A stretch of DNA of 64,000 bases, taken from the NCBI GenBank assembly GCA_030532125.1, contig JAUNLU010000001.1:363960-427959 (forward strand), read 5' to 3'. The DNA is from Trueperella sp. (lineage in GTDB: Bacteria > Actinomycetota > Actinomycetes > Actinomycetales > Actinomycetaceae). The translations under genes were made by a program, and so were the position numbers. Within the stretch, counting starts at the first letter, position 1. Every line of letters begins with the position of its first letter. Below the pieces are notes generated by a model that was not told the origin of the DNA, made no database searches, and saw only the letters and a program-made list of their open reading frames with translations. Of this stretch, positions 1 through 9,321 are shown piece after piece.

Positions 1-17
1 TGAGGAGAAACCCAGGC

Positions 18-2075
18 GTGGCAACTGCTAATACGAATAACAACCCTGAGCACGTTTCGGATCAGCGCGCGGGCACGGTAAACCCAGAACAAGGCTATGA
101 CGCTTCAGATATCACCGTTCTAGAGGGCTTGGAAGCGGTACGCAAACGTCCAGGTATGTACATTGGTTCCACTGGAGAACGCGGACTGCACCACCTTGTT
201 TATGAGGTTGTGGATAACTCAGTAGACGAAGCGCTTGCCGGATACTGTGACCACATAGAAGTACGGTTACTAGCTGACGGCGGAGTACGAGTTGCGGATA
301 ACGGCCGTGGTATTCCGGTAGATATTCACCCAGTGGAAGGCCTGCCCGCAGTCCAGGTAGTTATGACGATTCTGCACGCCGGCGGCAAATTTGGTTCTGG
401 CTCGTATGCGGTTTCCGGCGGTCTGCATGGGGTGGGTATTTCAGTAGTAAATGCGCTGTCCACCCGGATGGAAACGGAAGTCTGCCGCGATGGCTATGTG
501 TGGCGGATAGGTTATGAGCGCGGAGTTCCAACCGGAAAACTCGTACGCGGTGAAGAAACTTCGGCAACCGGCACTACCCAGACTTTCTGGCCAGACCCAG
601 AAGTTTTTGAAACGGTGGAATTTGATTTTGAAACACTGCGTGCTCGGTTCCACCAGATGTCTTTCCTTAATAAAGGGCTGCGCATCACCCTGATAGATGA
701 ACGAGCCGGTGCAACTGCCGAAGGAGAAGAGGTAACCGGAGGCGACGACGTCGAAGAAAAGACTTCTCGAGAAGTCTCATATCGGTATGACGACGGCTTG
801 CACGATTACGTAAAACATCTGGTGAAAACCAAGCGAGCAGAAGCTATCCACGAAACCCCGATTTATTTCGAGGCAGAAGATAAAGAGAAGAAAATCTTTA
901 TGGAATTGGCGATGCAGTGGACTAGCGGATACAGCGAAACGCTAAACACTTTCGCCAATACCATCAATACCACCGAGGGTGGCATGCACGAAGAGGGGTT
1001 CCGAGCCGCGCTGACCTCGGTTATTAACAAATATGCGCGGGATAAGAATCTACTTAAGGATAAGGATCCCAACCTATCTGGGGAAGACATCCGCGAGGGG
1101 CTGATTGTGGTGCTGTCGGTGAAGATCGGCGAACCACAATTCGAGGGGCAGACCAAAACGAAGCTTGGCAATACTGAAGCGCGCACATTTGTACAGCAAC
1201 AGGTGTATGCCCAGCTTTCAGACTGGCTAGACATGAACCCCAGCGAGGCGCGGGAAATTGTGCGCAAAGCCAGTCAAGCATTTTCGGCGCGGATGGCAGC
1301 TCGCAAAGCCCGCGAAGCTACGCGGCGTAAATCCGTGCTGGAGTCCGCAGCCATGCCTGGAAAACTCAAGGATTGCACGTCTAATGATCCTACTGAGTGT
1401 GAAATTTTTATTGTGGAGGGTGATTCCGCTGGTGGCTCCGCCGTCAACGGCAGAGATCCCCAGAACCAGGCAATTATGCCAATTCGCGGCAAGATCCTAA
1501 ATGTGGAGAAAGCCCGGCTAGATCGCGCGCTATCTTCGGATACGATTCAAGGGTTGATCACCGCATTTGGTACCGGAATCGGGGACGATTTTGATATAGA
1601 CAAACTGCGTTATCACAAGATTGTTTTCATGGCTGACGCCGATGTGGACGGGCAGCATATCGCCACTTTGTTGCTCACCTTGGTCTACCGGTATATGAAG
1701 CCGCTAATCGAGGGTGGTTATATTTACTTGGCGATGCCGCCGCTGTACCGGATTAAGTGGACAAATTCGCCGCACGAATATGTTTTCTCTGATCAACAGC
1801 GGGATGAAGCGCTGGCAGCGGGATTGCAGGCGGGCAAGACGCTCCCGAAAGCAGAGGGGCAAGGTATTCAGCGCTACAAAGGCTTGGGCGAAATGAATGA
1901 CGCCGAACTGTGGGACACCACGATGAATCCGGAAACGCGCACCTTAAAGCGAGTGAGTATCGGAGAAGCCGCGGCAACCGATGAAGCGTTTTCAATTCTT
2001 ATGGGGGAAGACGTCGCCTCGCGCCGCTCTTTCATTCAACGCAATGCACATGATGTGCGGTTCTTGGATATCTGA
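18..2075 (+). CDS. gyrB: DNA gyrase subunit B
   Basis: ATPase subunit of type II topoisomerase, which with GyrA introduces negative supercoils. The 685 residues hold, in order, a GHKL ATPase domain ([18 protein letters not shown] and [15 protein letters not shown] motifs), the transducer domain, and a TOPRIM domain with EGDSAGGSA (catalytic Glu near residue 467) and the DADVDG metal motif. The C-terminal GyrB signature around RYKGLGEMN is present. The GTG start at 18 follows GAGGAG about ten bases upstream. The stop overlaps the gyrA ATG by one base (TGATG), so the two are translationally coupled. Length is normal for actinobacterial GyrB, which lacks the enterobacterial insertion. Identification is certain. 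Confidence 0.98.
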   Translation: MATANTNNNPEHVSDQRAGTVNPEQGYDASDITVLEGLEAVRKRPGMYIGSTGERGLHHLVYEVVDNSVDEALAGYCDHIEVRLLADGGVRVADNGRGIPVDIHPVEGLPAVQVVMTILHAGGKFGSGSYAVSGGLHGVGISVVNALSTRMETEVCRDGYVWRIGYERGVPTGKLVRGEETSATGTTQTFWPDPEVFETVEFDFETLRARFHQMSFLNKGLRITLIDERAGATAEGEEVTGGDDVEEKTSREVSYRYDDGLHDYVKHLVKTKRAEAIHETPIYFEAEDKEKKIFMELAMQWTSGYSETLNTFANTINTTEGGMHEEGFRAALTSVINKYARDKNLLKDKDPNLSGEDIREGLIVVLSVKIGEPQFEGQTKTKLGNTEARTFVQQQVYAQLSDWLDMNPSEAREIVRKASQAFSARMAARKAREATRRKSVLESAAMPGKLKDCTSNDPTECEIFIVEGDSAGGSAVNGRDPQNQAIMPIRGKILNVEKARLDRALSSDTIQGLITAFGTGIGDDFDIDKLRYHKIVFMADADVDGQHIATLLLTLVYRYMKPLIEGGYIYLAMPPLYRIKWTNSPHEYVFSDQQRDEALAAGLQAGKTLPKAEGQGIQRYKGLGEMNDAELWDTTMNPETRTLKRVSIGEAAATDEAFSILMGEDVASRRSFIQRNAHDVRFLDI

Positions 2076-4621
2076 TGGGGAATAGCGTGAACGGAACGGA
2101 AGAAGCAGGAATAAACCACGGCCACATTAAGGAAGTAGACCTCCAAAAAGAAATGGAGACTTCCTATCTGGACTACGCCATGTCCGTAATTGTGGGCCGA
2201 GCATTGCCAGATGTGCGGGACGGAATGAAGCCGGTACACCGGCGGGTAATTTATGCCATGTGGGACGGTGGCTACCGGCCGGACTCGTCATTCTCTAAGT
2301 CCGTAAAAATTGTGGGCGACGTGATGGGTAATTATCACCCACATGGTGACGCCGCCATCTATGACACCATGGTGCGTTTGGTACAGCCATGGAATATGCG
2401 TTATCCGCTGGTGGCTGGGCAGGGCAACTTTGGTACTGCCGGCGATCTAGGAGCGGCGGCAGCGCGGTACACCGAAGCGCGGATGGCGCCGCTGGCGGTG
2501 GAAATGGTGCGCGACATCAATGAGGGCACGGTAGATTTTGAGCCAAACTTTGACGGTTCCGTACAAGAACCGAAAGTACTCACCTCGCGGTTCCCAAATC
2601 TGCTGGTAAACGGGTCAGAAGGTATCGCCGTCGGCATGGCTACCCGTATTCCGCCGCACAACTTGCGGGAAATTTCGGCTGGGGTGCAGTGGTACTTGGC
2701 GCATCCGGATGCGCCGCGCGAAGAACTCCTCGATCAGTTGATGCAACGAATTTCCGGGCCGGACTTCCCCACGGGTGCCACCATTTTGGGCACTAAGGGG
2801 ATTGAATCTATGTACCGCACCGGCAACGGCTCGATCACCCAGCGGGCGATTGTAGAGGTCGACGAGATTAACGGGCGGCAGTGTTTGGTAGTTACCGATC
2901 TGCCATATCAGGTGAACCCGGACCGGCTGTTGGATCGCATGGTAGAGGGAATTAAAGACGGGCGGTTGCCTGGAATTGCCGATATCCGCGATGAATCTTC
3001 GGGGCGGGCGGGCCAGCGCATCGTAATTGTGCTTAAGCGCGACGCAGTTGCCAAAGTGGTGCTAAATAATCTGTACAAGCACACCCAGATGCAAAATAAT
3101 TTCCCAGCCAATATGTTGGCCCTGGTAGACGGGGTGCCGCGTACGCTGTCGCTGGATGGTTTTGTGCACTACTGGGTTATGCACCAAATGGAGATCATTC
3201 AGCGCCGCACGCAATTCCGGTTAGATAAGACGCTGGAACGGTTGATGATCCTAGAGGGCTTGGTGAAAGCCCTCGATGCCCTCGATGAAGTTATTGCCCT
3301 GATTCGCCGGTCGCCCACGGTTAGCGAAGCCCGCGCCGGATTGATCGACTTGCTTGATATTAACGAAGTGCAAGCGGATCATATTTTGGCGATGCAACTG
3401 CGCCGGTTGGCAGCTCTAGAGCGGCAAAAGATTATCGATGAGCGGGATGAGAAGCTCGCTTTGGTGGAAGAATACCGCGATATTTTGGCGAAACCAGAGC
3501 GCCAGCGCCAAATAATATCCACAGAGTTGCAAGAAATTGTGGATAAGTACGGGGATGATCGGCGTACCAAGATTTTGCCGTATGACGGCGAAATGTCAGT
3601 GGAAGATTTAATTCCCGAAGAAGAAGTGGTGGTAACTATTACCCGCTCGGGATTTATTAAGCGCACCAAAGTTTCGGAGTACCGTTCGCAGCGCCGCGGC
3701 GGCAAAGGCTTGCGCGGTACTGGGTTGCGAGTGGACGACGTGGTGGAACATTTCCGAGTTGGTTCCACGCATGATTGGCACTTGTTCTTTACCAATATGG
3801 GGCGCGTATACCGGGCCAAGGGATATGAAATTCCAGAGGGCTCCCGGGATAGCAAGGGCCAGCACGTGGCTAACTTCTTGGCATTCCAGCCGGGGGAGGA
3901 AATTGCTTCTGCGGTCTCGTTGCATGACTATGACCAGGCAGAATACCTGGTATTAGCCACCGAAGATGGGCTAGTGAAGAAAACTAAGCTCAGTGATTAT
4001 GACTCGGCGCGGACCAATGGGCTGATTGCCATTAAGCTTCGGGAACGGGAAGACGGCACCACAGATCAGGTAGTTTCGGCCCAGCTGATGGATGAAGGCG
4101 AAGATTTGTTCTTGGTTTCCCGTGGTGGGCAATCGTTGCGCTTCACCGCGGACAATGCGGCGCTGCGCCCCATGAGCCGGGCTACTTCCGGCGTCATCGG
4201 AATGAAGTTCCGCGCTGGGGATTCGCTGCTGACTATGGAAGTGGTCAAAGAAGATGGCCAAGTATTCGTGGTCACCGAAGGCGGTTTCGCTAAGCGCACC
4301 AATATCGAGGAATACCGAGTACAGGGCCGCGGTGGATATGGCATCAAAGTTGCCAACATTGTGGAAAAACGTGGTGAGCTGGCTGGCGCACTGATTACCT
4401 ATCCAGATGACGAAGTAATGGTGATTATGGAGTCGGGCAAAGTGATGCGCGCAGACGTCGCTGAGGTCAATTTGACGGGTCGGAACACTCAGGGAGTGAC
4501 TTTTGCACGGCCAGATAAGGAAGATAAAATCGTATCGGTTGCGCTTACTCTCGACACCCCGGACGATGAAGACGGCGAAACAGCAACCGCAGACACTGAA
4601 GTGGCTGAGGCAAACGCCTAA
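2075..4621 (+). CDS. gyrA: DNA gyrase subunit A
   Basis: Breakage-reunion subunit of gyrase, 848 residues. The winged-helix/tower region carries the active-site Tyr132 in AARYTEAR. The quinolone-resistance-determining region reads GDAAIYDT (residues 91-98), with Ala93 at the place of E. coli Ser83 and Asp97 at the place of Asp87. The C-terminal beta-pinwheel has the GyrA box QRRGGKG at residue 539, which marks gyrase rather than topoisomerase IV. The tail is acidic. The ATG overlaps the gyrB stop. A GTG twelve bases further in (2087) has a better GGGGAA ribosome site and could be the real start. Co-transcribed with gyrB. Confidence 0.98.
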   Translation: MGNSVNGTEEAGINHGHIKEVDLQKEMETSYLDYAMSVIVGRALPDVRDGMKPVHRRVIYAMWDGGYRPDSSFSKSVKIVGDVMGNYHPHGDAAIYDTMVRLVQPWNMRYPLVAGQGNFGTAGDLGAAAARYTEARMAPLAVEMVRDINEGTVDFEPNFDGSVQEPKVLTSRFPNLLVNGSEGIAVGMATRIPPHNLREISAGVQWYLAHPDAPREELLDQLMQRISGPDFPTGATILGTKGIESMYRTGNGSITQRAIVEVDEINGRQCLVVTDLPYQVNPDRLLDRMVEGIKDGRLPGIADIRDESSGRAGQRIVIVLKRDAVAKVVLNNLYKHTQMQNNFPANMLALVDGVPRTLSLDGFVHYWVMHQMEIIQRRTQFRLDKTLERLMILEGLVKALDALDEVIALIRRSPTVSEARAGLIDLLDINEVQADHILAMQLRRLAALERQKIIDERDEKLALVEEYRDILAKPERQRQIISTELQEIVDKYGDDRRTKILPYDGEMSVEDLIPEEEVVVTITRSGFIKRTKVSEYRSQRRGGKGLRGTGLRVDDVVEHFRVGSTHDWHLFFTNMGRVYRAKGYEIPEGSRDSKGQHVANFLAFQPGEEIASAVSLHDYDQAEYLVLATEDGLVKKTKLSDYDSARTNGLIAIKLREREDGTTDQVVSAQLMDEGEDLFLVSRGGQSLRFTADNAALRPMSRATSGVIGMKFRAGDSLLTMEVVKEDGQVFVVTEGGFAKRTNIEEYRVQGRGGYGIKVANIVEKRGELAGALITYPDDEVMVIMESGKVMRADVAEVNLTGRNTQGVTFARPDKEDKIVSVALTLDTPDDEDGETATADTEVAEANA

Positions 4622-4638
4622 ACCAGGAGAACCCCACT

Positions 4639-5154
4639 ATGACTAATGCAAATAATGCCCCAGCTGATTCGATGAATTGGCCAAAGCCCGGCGATACCGC
4701 AACTGAAGCTGCTGCGGCACAAGCTAATGCTGTGGAAGATAGCGGCGCCGCTCCATCTCGAGTGCAGCAGCGGGAGGCGGCAAAACGTGAAGTAGGTATC
4801 CGCCGGGCACGCATGACACTGTCGCGAATTGAGCCGTGGTCAGCATTGAAGATGTCATTCTTGCTCTCCGTGGCACTGGGAATCATGATCGTCATTGCTG
4901 CGATGGTGCTATGGGTAGTACTGGATGTTATGCAGGTGTGGGGGCAGATTGACGAATTACTGGTCACGCTGAACTCAGAGGCGCTGCTGAATTTGGGGCA
5001 ATTCCTGCACTTCGGGCGGGTATTGGCTTTTGCAGTGGTAGTTGGCGTAATAGAAATCGTGCTATTTACGGCATTAGGGACGCTGATGGCGCTGATCTAT
5101 AACGTAATAGCGACTTTGGTGGGCGGAATCAGCATTACCGTCACGGATGAGTAG
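4639..5154 (+). CDS. DUF3566 membrane protein downstream of gyrA
   Basis: A 171-residue protein of the actinobacterial DUF3566 family, commonly encoded directly after gyrA. Function is unknown. Residues 1-55 are hydrophilic and Ala/Asn-rich. They are followed by two transmembrane stretches (about 74-98 and 124-158) joined by a short extracytoplasmic loop with conserved features such as DVMQVWGQIDELL. The C-terminal amphipathic piece (GGISITVTDE) is typical of the family. AGGAGA lies ahead of the ATG. The gene sits 17 bases after gyrA and probably shares its transcript. Family assignment rests on topology and position. Confidence 0.88.
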   Translation: MTNANNAPADSMNWPKPGDTATEAAAAQANAVEDSGAAPSRVQQREAAKREVGIRRARMTLSRIEPWSALKMSFLLSVALGIMIVIAAMVLWVVLDVMQVWGQIDELLVTLNSEALLNLGQFLHFGRVLAFAVVVGVIEIVLFTALGTLMALIYNVIATLVGGISITVTDE

Positions 5155-5301
5155 GAAAGCTGGTTTGTAGTTATAACCAACTTCTAGTGCTGTCCAGCGC
5201 GAACGCATAGAATAATGTGACTTGCAGCGCTTGTGGGGTAAGCGGTTTGAACTACATGCACCAGATGAGTTAATCTGATTCGGCGCCCAATGGGTGCTTA
5301 G

Positions 5302-5375
5302 GGGCCTATAGCTCAGTTGGTTAGAGCGCCACACTGATAATGTGGAGGTCGATGGTTCGAGTCCATCTAGGCCCA
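5302..5375 (+). tRNA. tRNA-Ile (GAU)
   Basis: Cloverleaf with acceptor stem GGGCCTA/TAGGCCC, D arm AGCTCAGTTGGTTAGAGC, anticodon stem CCACA/TGTGG around loop CTGATAA (anticodon GAT at 5336-5338), and T loop TTCGAGT. The genomic 3' end is ACCG, so CCA is not fully encoded. The position after gyrA is conserved in actinobacteria. Confidence 0.97.
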
Positions 5376-5530
5376 CCGGGAGGAAAATTGCGAAAAGTAA
5401 TCTTATTGATTTTGGCATCAATAGTTGGCTACGCGATCTTTCTAACCGTTCAGGAAAGAATGCAGGAAACTGCGACCTGGCATCAGGTCCCAGATCCGGC
5501 GTAGTTCTGAAACCGGAAAGTTCCGGAATA

Positions 5531-5603
5531 GGGGCCTTGGCGCAATTGGTAGCGCACTTGCTTTGCAAGCAAGGGGTTACGGGTTCGAGTCCCGTAGGCT
5601 CCA
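5531..5603 (+). tRNA. tRNA-Ala (UGC)
   Basis: Acceptor stem GGGGCCT/AGGCTCC with one G-T pair, anticodon stem CTTGC/GCAAG around loop TTTGCAA (anticodon TGC at 5564-5566), T loop TTCGAGT, discriminator A. CCA is not encoded (ACCG). It follows tRNA-Ile by 155 bases with no gene between. Confidence 0.97.
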
Positions 5604-5650
5604 CCGATAAAACGTTGATATAGCAACGATTCACCAAATATTATCCAGTA

Positions 5651-5672
5651 CAGTACACGAACCAGTACACGA
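5651..5672 (+). repeat. Short direct repeat downstream of tRNA-Ala
   Basis: Two copies of CAGTACACGA with a 12-base period, preceded by a partial copy (CCAGTA). No integrase gene is nearby, so this is only a repeat, possibly an old recombination scar. Confidence 0.45.
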
Positions 5673-5870
5673 CGCACTGAAAAATTTCCCTAACGTTGTT
5701 GCGTGACACGCAGCGGGACACAGGTAGTGCGAAAACACAACTCTGGCATTGGCGGTAGCTGCGCCCTTTTCTCCTGCTGCAATTCTTACTCCGATATCCA
5801 GCTCTGCACTTATGTGCGCCTATTGTGGTTTTATGCCCGAAAAGTTGCACTGGTGCCCGTTTGACTATAT

Positions 5871-5886
5871 TGTGATCGCATACACA
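5871..5886. promoter_or_regulatory. Candidate CRP/GlxR-type operator
   Basis: TGTGATCGCATACACA matches TGTGA-N6-TCACA at nine of ten fixed positions. It lies 57 bases before the DeoR-family start. Catabolite-type control of the following polyol locus would make sense, but this is inferred from the motif alone. Confidence 0.4.
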
Positions 5887-5942
5887 CCAGGTGACCACAA
5901 ATCACTAACTGTGTTGTTGGCGCATAAGTTATTGAGGAAATC

Positions 5943-6710
5943 ATGCTGGCAGAGACGCGGCGAGAAAAAATTGTTCAGCTTGTTAAATCGCAGGGTGAGC
6001 TCTCTACTGAGGAGCTCGCGCGCGCGGTGGAAGTTTCCGTGGAAACTGTTCGCCGAGATTTATTGACGCTGGACAAGCTGGGCGAAATCGAACGAGTTCA
6101 CGGGGGAGCAGTAGCACCACAAGAACTACATATCGAGGACTCCCTCTCAGTGCGCCGGAAAGTTGCAGCAGATGAAAAGCTAGCAATTGGCCGGTTAGCT
6201 GCAGAAAGACTACCTGACGGTGCCACCATCTTCTTAGATTTGGGAACCACGATCGATGCAGTAGTCCAATATATCCGGCCAGATTTCAAAGGCACAATTT
6301 TCACGACGTCATTACGGGCGGCGTTGAAACTTGCGGAGTTTCCAGCAGTAGACGTCATTCTTCCCGGCGGCAGAATAAGAGCTGATGAGGGTTCAGTCTC
6401 TGGGATGATGACGTCGAACTTCCTCAGTAACTTCCTCCCAGATGTGGCGTTAATTTCTATCGGTGCCATCTTGGCAGACGGGAGTATTAGCGACTTCAAT
6501 CTGGACGATATCCATATTAAAGAGCTAGTCCTGGAGAATGCGCGGTCGGCTTTCGTATTAGCTGACTCCACAAAATTCCACAAGACTGCTCCATATCGAC
6601 TCTGTTCAGCGAGTGAGCTGACCGGAATTCTCACCACCACAAAACTAGAAAGTCATATTGCCGACAAGATCCGTCAGAAAGGCGGGACCTTGCTGCTGGC
6701 AGAAGTATGA
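5943..6710 (+). CDS. DeoR-family transcriptional regulator (GlpR-like)
   Basis: A 255-residue repressor-type regulator. Residues 1-57 form the DeoR winged helix-turn-helix (RREKIVQLVKSQGELSTEEL, then the recognition helix VSVETVRRDLLTLDKLG). RVHGGAV follows, the usual hinge of the family. Residues 75-240 form the DeoR sensor domain, an ISOCOT/sugar-phosphate-isomerase-like fold that binds phosphorylated sugars, with the family's FLDLGTTI and ADSTKF-type motifs. GAGGAAA precedes the ATG. It heads a same-strand run of five genes and most likely controls the following kinase, transporter and dehydrogenases in response to the phosphorylated substrate. The exact effector is unknown. Confidence 0.9.
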   Translation: MLAETRREKIVQLVKSQGELSTEELARAVEVSVETVRRDLLTLDKLGEIERVHGGAVAPQELHIEDSLSVRRKVAADEKLAIGRLAAERLPDGATIFLDLGTTIDAVVQYIRPDFKGTIFTTSLRAALKLAEFPAVDVILPGGRIRADEGSVSGMMTSNFLSNFLPDVALISIGAILADGSISDFNLDDIHIKELVLENARSAFVLADSTKFHKTAPYRLCSASELTGILTTTKLESHIADKIRQKGGTLLLAEV

Positions 6711-6737
6711 CTTACCGAGAAAGGTAGGGGTTGCACC

Positions 6738-8153
6738 GTGGCAATTCTTGCATTAGATCAGGGAACCTCTGGATCCAAAGCGATTGTTGTAGATGACCAG
6801 GGCGTACACGCCGTAGTGGAGAAGTCTATTTACCCAGACTACATCTCTGAAATGGCGATTGAACAAGACCCAGAAGAGTTGTATCAATCCATAATTGAAG
6901 TTGGCAAAGCAGCCATCGAAAAAGCTGGTGTCCCGATTGAAGGAATTTCACTAGCTAATCAAGGGGAAACGATTTTGGCGTGGGATCCGGAAACTGGGGA
7001 ACCGCTGTCACGCTGTATTTCCTGGCAAGACCGCCGCTCGAAAGTAGTGGCAGAGCGGCTCAGCTCCTATGCCGGCGAAATTCACGATCGCACCGGTCTG
7101 GTTTTGGACTCGTATTTCACTGCACCGAAAATGGTTTGGCTGCGCGAAAACGTCACCAAAGAAGGCGTAGTAACCACTACTGACACCTGGATGGTCTACC
7201 GGCTAACCGGAGAATTTGTAACCGATGTAACCACCGCATCACGGTCGCTATTGCTGAACCTAGATGAGGGCAAATGGGATGACCGCCTTATCGAAATCTT
7301 TGGGCTGCAAAACGAAAAGCTCCCCCGGATTGTGGATTGTGACGAAATTGTTGGCACCACAACCGCATTTGGGGCAGAGCTCCCCTTGGGCGGTCTAATA
7401 GTCGACCAGCAAGCGGCACTATTCGCAGAAAAGTGCCTGGAGCGCGGCACGGCAAAATGTACCTACGGTACCGGTGCCTTTATATTGGCAAATCTAGGTG
7501 ACAAAGCCGTACGATTCGACAACGGACTTACCACCTCAGTGGCATGGAAACTACGAGGTCAACTCACCTATTGCTCGGACGGGCAGGTCTACACCGTCGC
7601 TTCTGCAGTACGGTGGATGCAGGAGCTCGGAATCTTTGAAACCGTGCAAGAAATGGATGAACTTGCAGAAACTGATTCCGGCGGAGTCATCTGTGCGCCG
7701 TCATTCGCGGGCCTAGCTGCCCCATGGTGGAAACCGGAAGCTGGCGCATTCTTCACCGGATTGCGCTTGTCCACCGGCAAGGGTGAAGTAGTGCGCGCTG
7801 TGCTGGAAGGCATTGCCTGCCAAGTGGCAGAACTGGCAGAACTGAGCGCAAAGGAGCTGGGAGAACATATAACCGCATTGCGGGTCGACGGCGGACTAAC
7901 TAACTGCCACCCCTTGATGCAAATCCAAGCAGATATGATGCAAACCCAGATCGACACGTACCCCTCGGCGCATGCCACCGCTTTGGGCACGGCAGCCTGT
8001 ATGAAGCTAGCGCTAAATCCAGAATTGCCTCTGGAAGAAGGTCCCTACCAGTGGGAACCAGAATCCACATATCACCCACAAATGTCCGTAGCAGATGCGC
8101 AAGCATTCCGGAAGCGGTGGGTGAACGCCGTCGAAGCCACTATGGGCCTATAG
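6738..8153 (+). CDS. FGGY-family kinase, glycerol-kinase-like with altered substrate motif
   Basis: ATP-dependent sugar/polyol kinase of 471 residues. The phosphate-binding loop LDQGTSGSKAI is at residues 5-15, and the GlpK-like SWQDRR (Trp96), the Tyr of DSYF, the catalytic-region VDQQAALF, the GTGAF adenine loop and the C-terminal VDGG motif are all present. In GlpK the glycerol-binding motif is NQRET; here it is NQGET (residues 74-78), so the Arg that contacts glycerol is Gly. The protein is also about 30 residues shorter than typical GlpK. The following genes are an EutH-type transporter and GlpA-like oxidoreductases. The substrate is therefore probably a polyol or polyol-like alcohol related to glycerol but perhaps not glycerol. 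GTG start. Confidence 0.85.
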   Translation: MAILALDQGTSGSKAIVVDDQGVHAVVEKSIYPDYISEMAIEQDPEELYQSIIEVGKAAIEKAGVPIEGISLANQGETILAWDPETGEPLSRCISWQDRRSKVVAERLSSYAGEIHDRTGLVLDSYFTAPKMVWLRENVTKEGVVTTTDTWMVYRLTGEFVTDVTTASRSLLLNLDEGKWDDRLIEIFGLQNEKLPRIVDCDEIVGTTTAFGAELPLGGLIVDQQAALFAEKCLERGTAKCTYGTGAFILANLGDKAVRFDNGLTTSVAWKLRGQLTYCSDGQVYTVASAVRWMQELGIFETVQEMDELAETDSGGVICAPSFAGLAAPWWKPEAGAFFTGLRLSTGKGEVVRAVLEGIACQVAELAELSAKELGEHITALRVDGGLTNCHPLMQIQADMMQTQIDTYPSAHATALGTAACMKLALNPELPLEEGPYQWEPESTYHPQMSVADAQAFRKRWVNAVEATMGL

Positions 8154-8162
8154 GAGTTAATG

Positions 8163-9308
8163 ATGTCGATAAATGAAATTATCGTTTTTATTATGGCGAT
8201 ATTCCTGGTCATAGGGGCACTAGACCGGGCATTGGGCGGCCGGCTTAAGCTTGGTGAACAGTTCGAAGAAGGTTTTAACACCTTTGGTCCGCTGGCGCTT
8301 TCTATGGTGGGGATGATTTCGCTAGCCCCCATCTTGGCGAAAATACTCAATCCAGTAATTGTTCCGATCTATAGATTCCTGGGCGCCGACCCAGCCATGT
8401 TCGCTGGAACTCTATTAGCCAATGACATGGGCGGCTACCCACTAGCTATGGAAATGGCACAAAACAATGACGCCGGGCTGCTGGCGGGTACTATTCTGGC
8501 TGCCATGCTCGGCTGTACCGTAGTGTTCACCATCCCAGTGGGGTTGGGAATTTTGAGTGAAGAAAACCGACCCCACTTCGCGAACGGAGTATTGGTAGGG
8601 GTTATCTTTATTCCGGTTGGCGTGCTCGCCGGTGGGTTAGCAGCGGGATTTGACCTCAAAATGATTTTGGCAAACCTGGTGCCAATCATCATTGCCGCAC
8701 TGTTGATTGCGCTCGGCCTATGGAAGATTCCCGAAGCCATGAATAAGGGATTTATCTGGTTCGGTAAATTCCTGGTAGCAATTATTTCGATCGGGCTGGC
8801 AATCGGTGGCTTTGAATTCCTCTCCGGCATGCAAATCATGCCAAAAGGCTGGGAGCTGACTCCCATCATGGAGGGCATGGAAATCGTGGCAGGAATTTGT
8901 TTATTCCTGGCCGGCGCGTTCCCATTGATGTACCTCATTACCAAGGTATTCAATAAGCCACTTTCAGCCTTTGGGCGCAAGCTCGGTATTAACGACGTCG
9001 CCTCTGGTGGCTTAGTAATGTCGCTTGCTAACGCTATCCCCACTTTCCAACTGATGAAAGATATGGATAAGCGCGGCGTATTCATCAATACTGCTTGGTC
9101 GGTATCCATCATGGCTATTTTGGGTGACCACCTCGGATTTACTGCTGGAGTGGAACCGCAGATGATCATGCCGATGATAGTTGGCAAGCTAGTTGCTGCA
9201 CTATTGGCAGTCATTACGGCTTATCTAATTTCCCAGAAGCGCTACCCGGCTTATAGCGAAGAAGCGGTAGCTGAACCGGTGGAGTCCAGCTTAGAAGAAC
9301 AAAACTGA
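8163..9308 (+). CDS. EutH-type transporter outside a eut operon
   Basis: Integral membrane protein of about 381 residues with some ten transmembrane helices, closely resembling EutH, the ethanolamine utilisation transport protein, including the LLANDMGGYPLA region and the long C-terminal MSLANAIPTFQLMKDM segment. AGGAG lies six bases before the second of two adjacent ATGs, which is why 8163 is preferred to 8160. It follows the kinase by nine bases. No ethanolamine ammonia-lyase, EutG/EutE or shell genes are present in the window. The context (polyol kinase, GlpA-like dehydrogenase) suggests uptake of the substrate phosphorylated by the kinase. Confidence 0.85.
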   Translation: MSINEIIVFIMAIFLVIGALDRALGGRLKLGEQFEEGFNTFGPLALSMVGMISLAPILAKILNPVIVPIYRFLGADPAMFAGTLLANDMGGYPLAMEMAQNNDAGLLAGTILAAMLGCTVVFTIPVGLGILSEENRPHFANGVLVGVIFIPVGVLAGGLAAGFDLKMILANLVPIIIAALLIALGLWKIPEAMNKGFIWFGKFLVAIISIGLAIGGFEFLSGMQIMPKGWELTPIMEGMEIVAGICLFLAGAFPLMYLITKVFNKPLSAFGRKLGINDVASGGLVMSLANAIPTFQLMKDMDKRGVFINTAWSVSIMAILGDHLGFTAGVEPQMIMPMIVGKLVAALLAVITAYLISQKRYPAYSEEAVAEPVESSLEEQN

Positions 9309-9321
9309 AAGACGAGAGCTA

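Larger units (their letters stand above)
5604..5942. other. Gene-free stretch after tRNA-Ala
   Basis: No convincing coding sequence was found in these 339 bases; open frames here lack start signals and family resemblance. The first part holds a short direct repeat (CAGTACACGA at 5651-5660 and 5663-5672). The last 80 bases hold a CRP-type site (5871-5886) and the leader of the DeoR-family gene. Confidence 0.6.

Noticed and set aside
5342..5677. Open frames across the two tRNAs, including one with a GTRTRNPLLAK-like peptide
   Set aside because: These are translations of the tRNA genes and their complements, a well-known annotation artefact.
8163..9308. Ethanolamine utilisation as the role of the EutH-like protein
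   Set aside because: No ammonia-lyase, aldehyde or microcompartment genes are in the window, and the neighbours are polyol kinase and glycerol-phosphate-type dehydrogenases.
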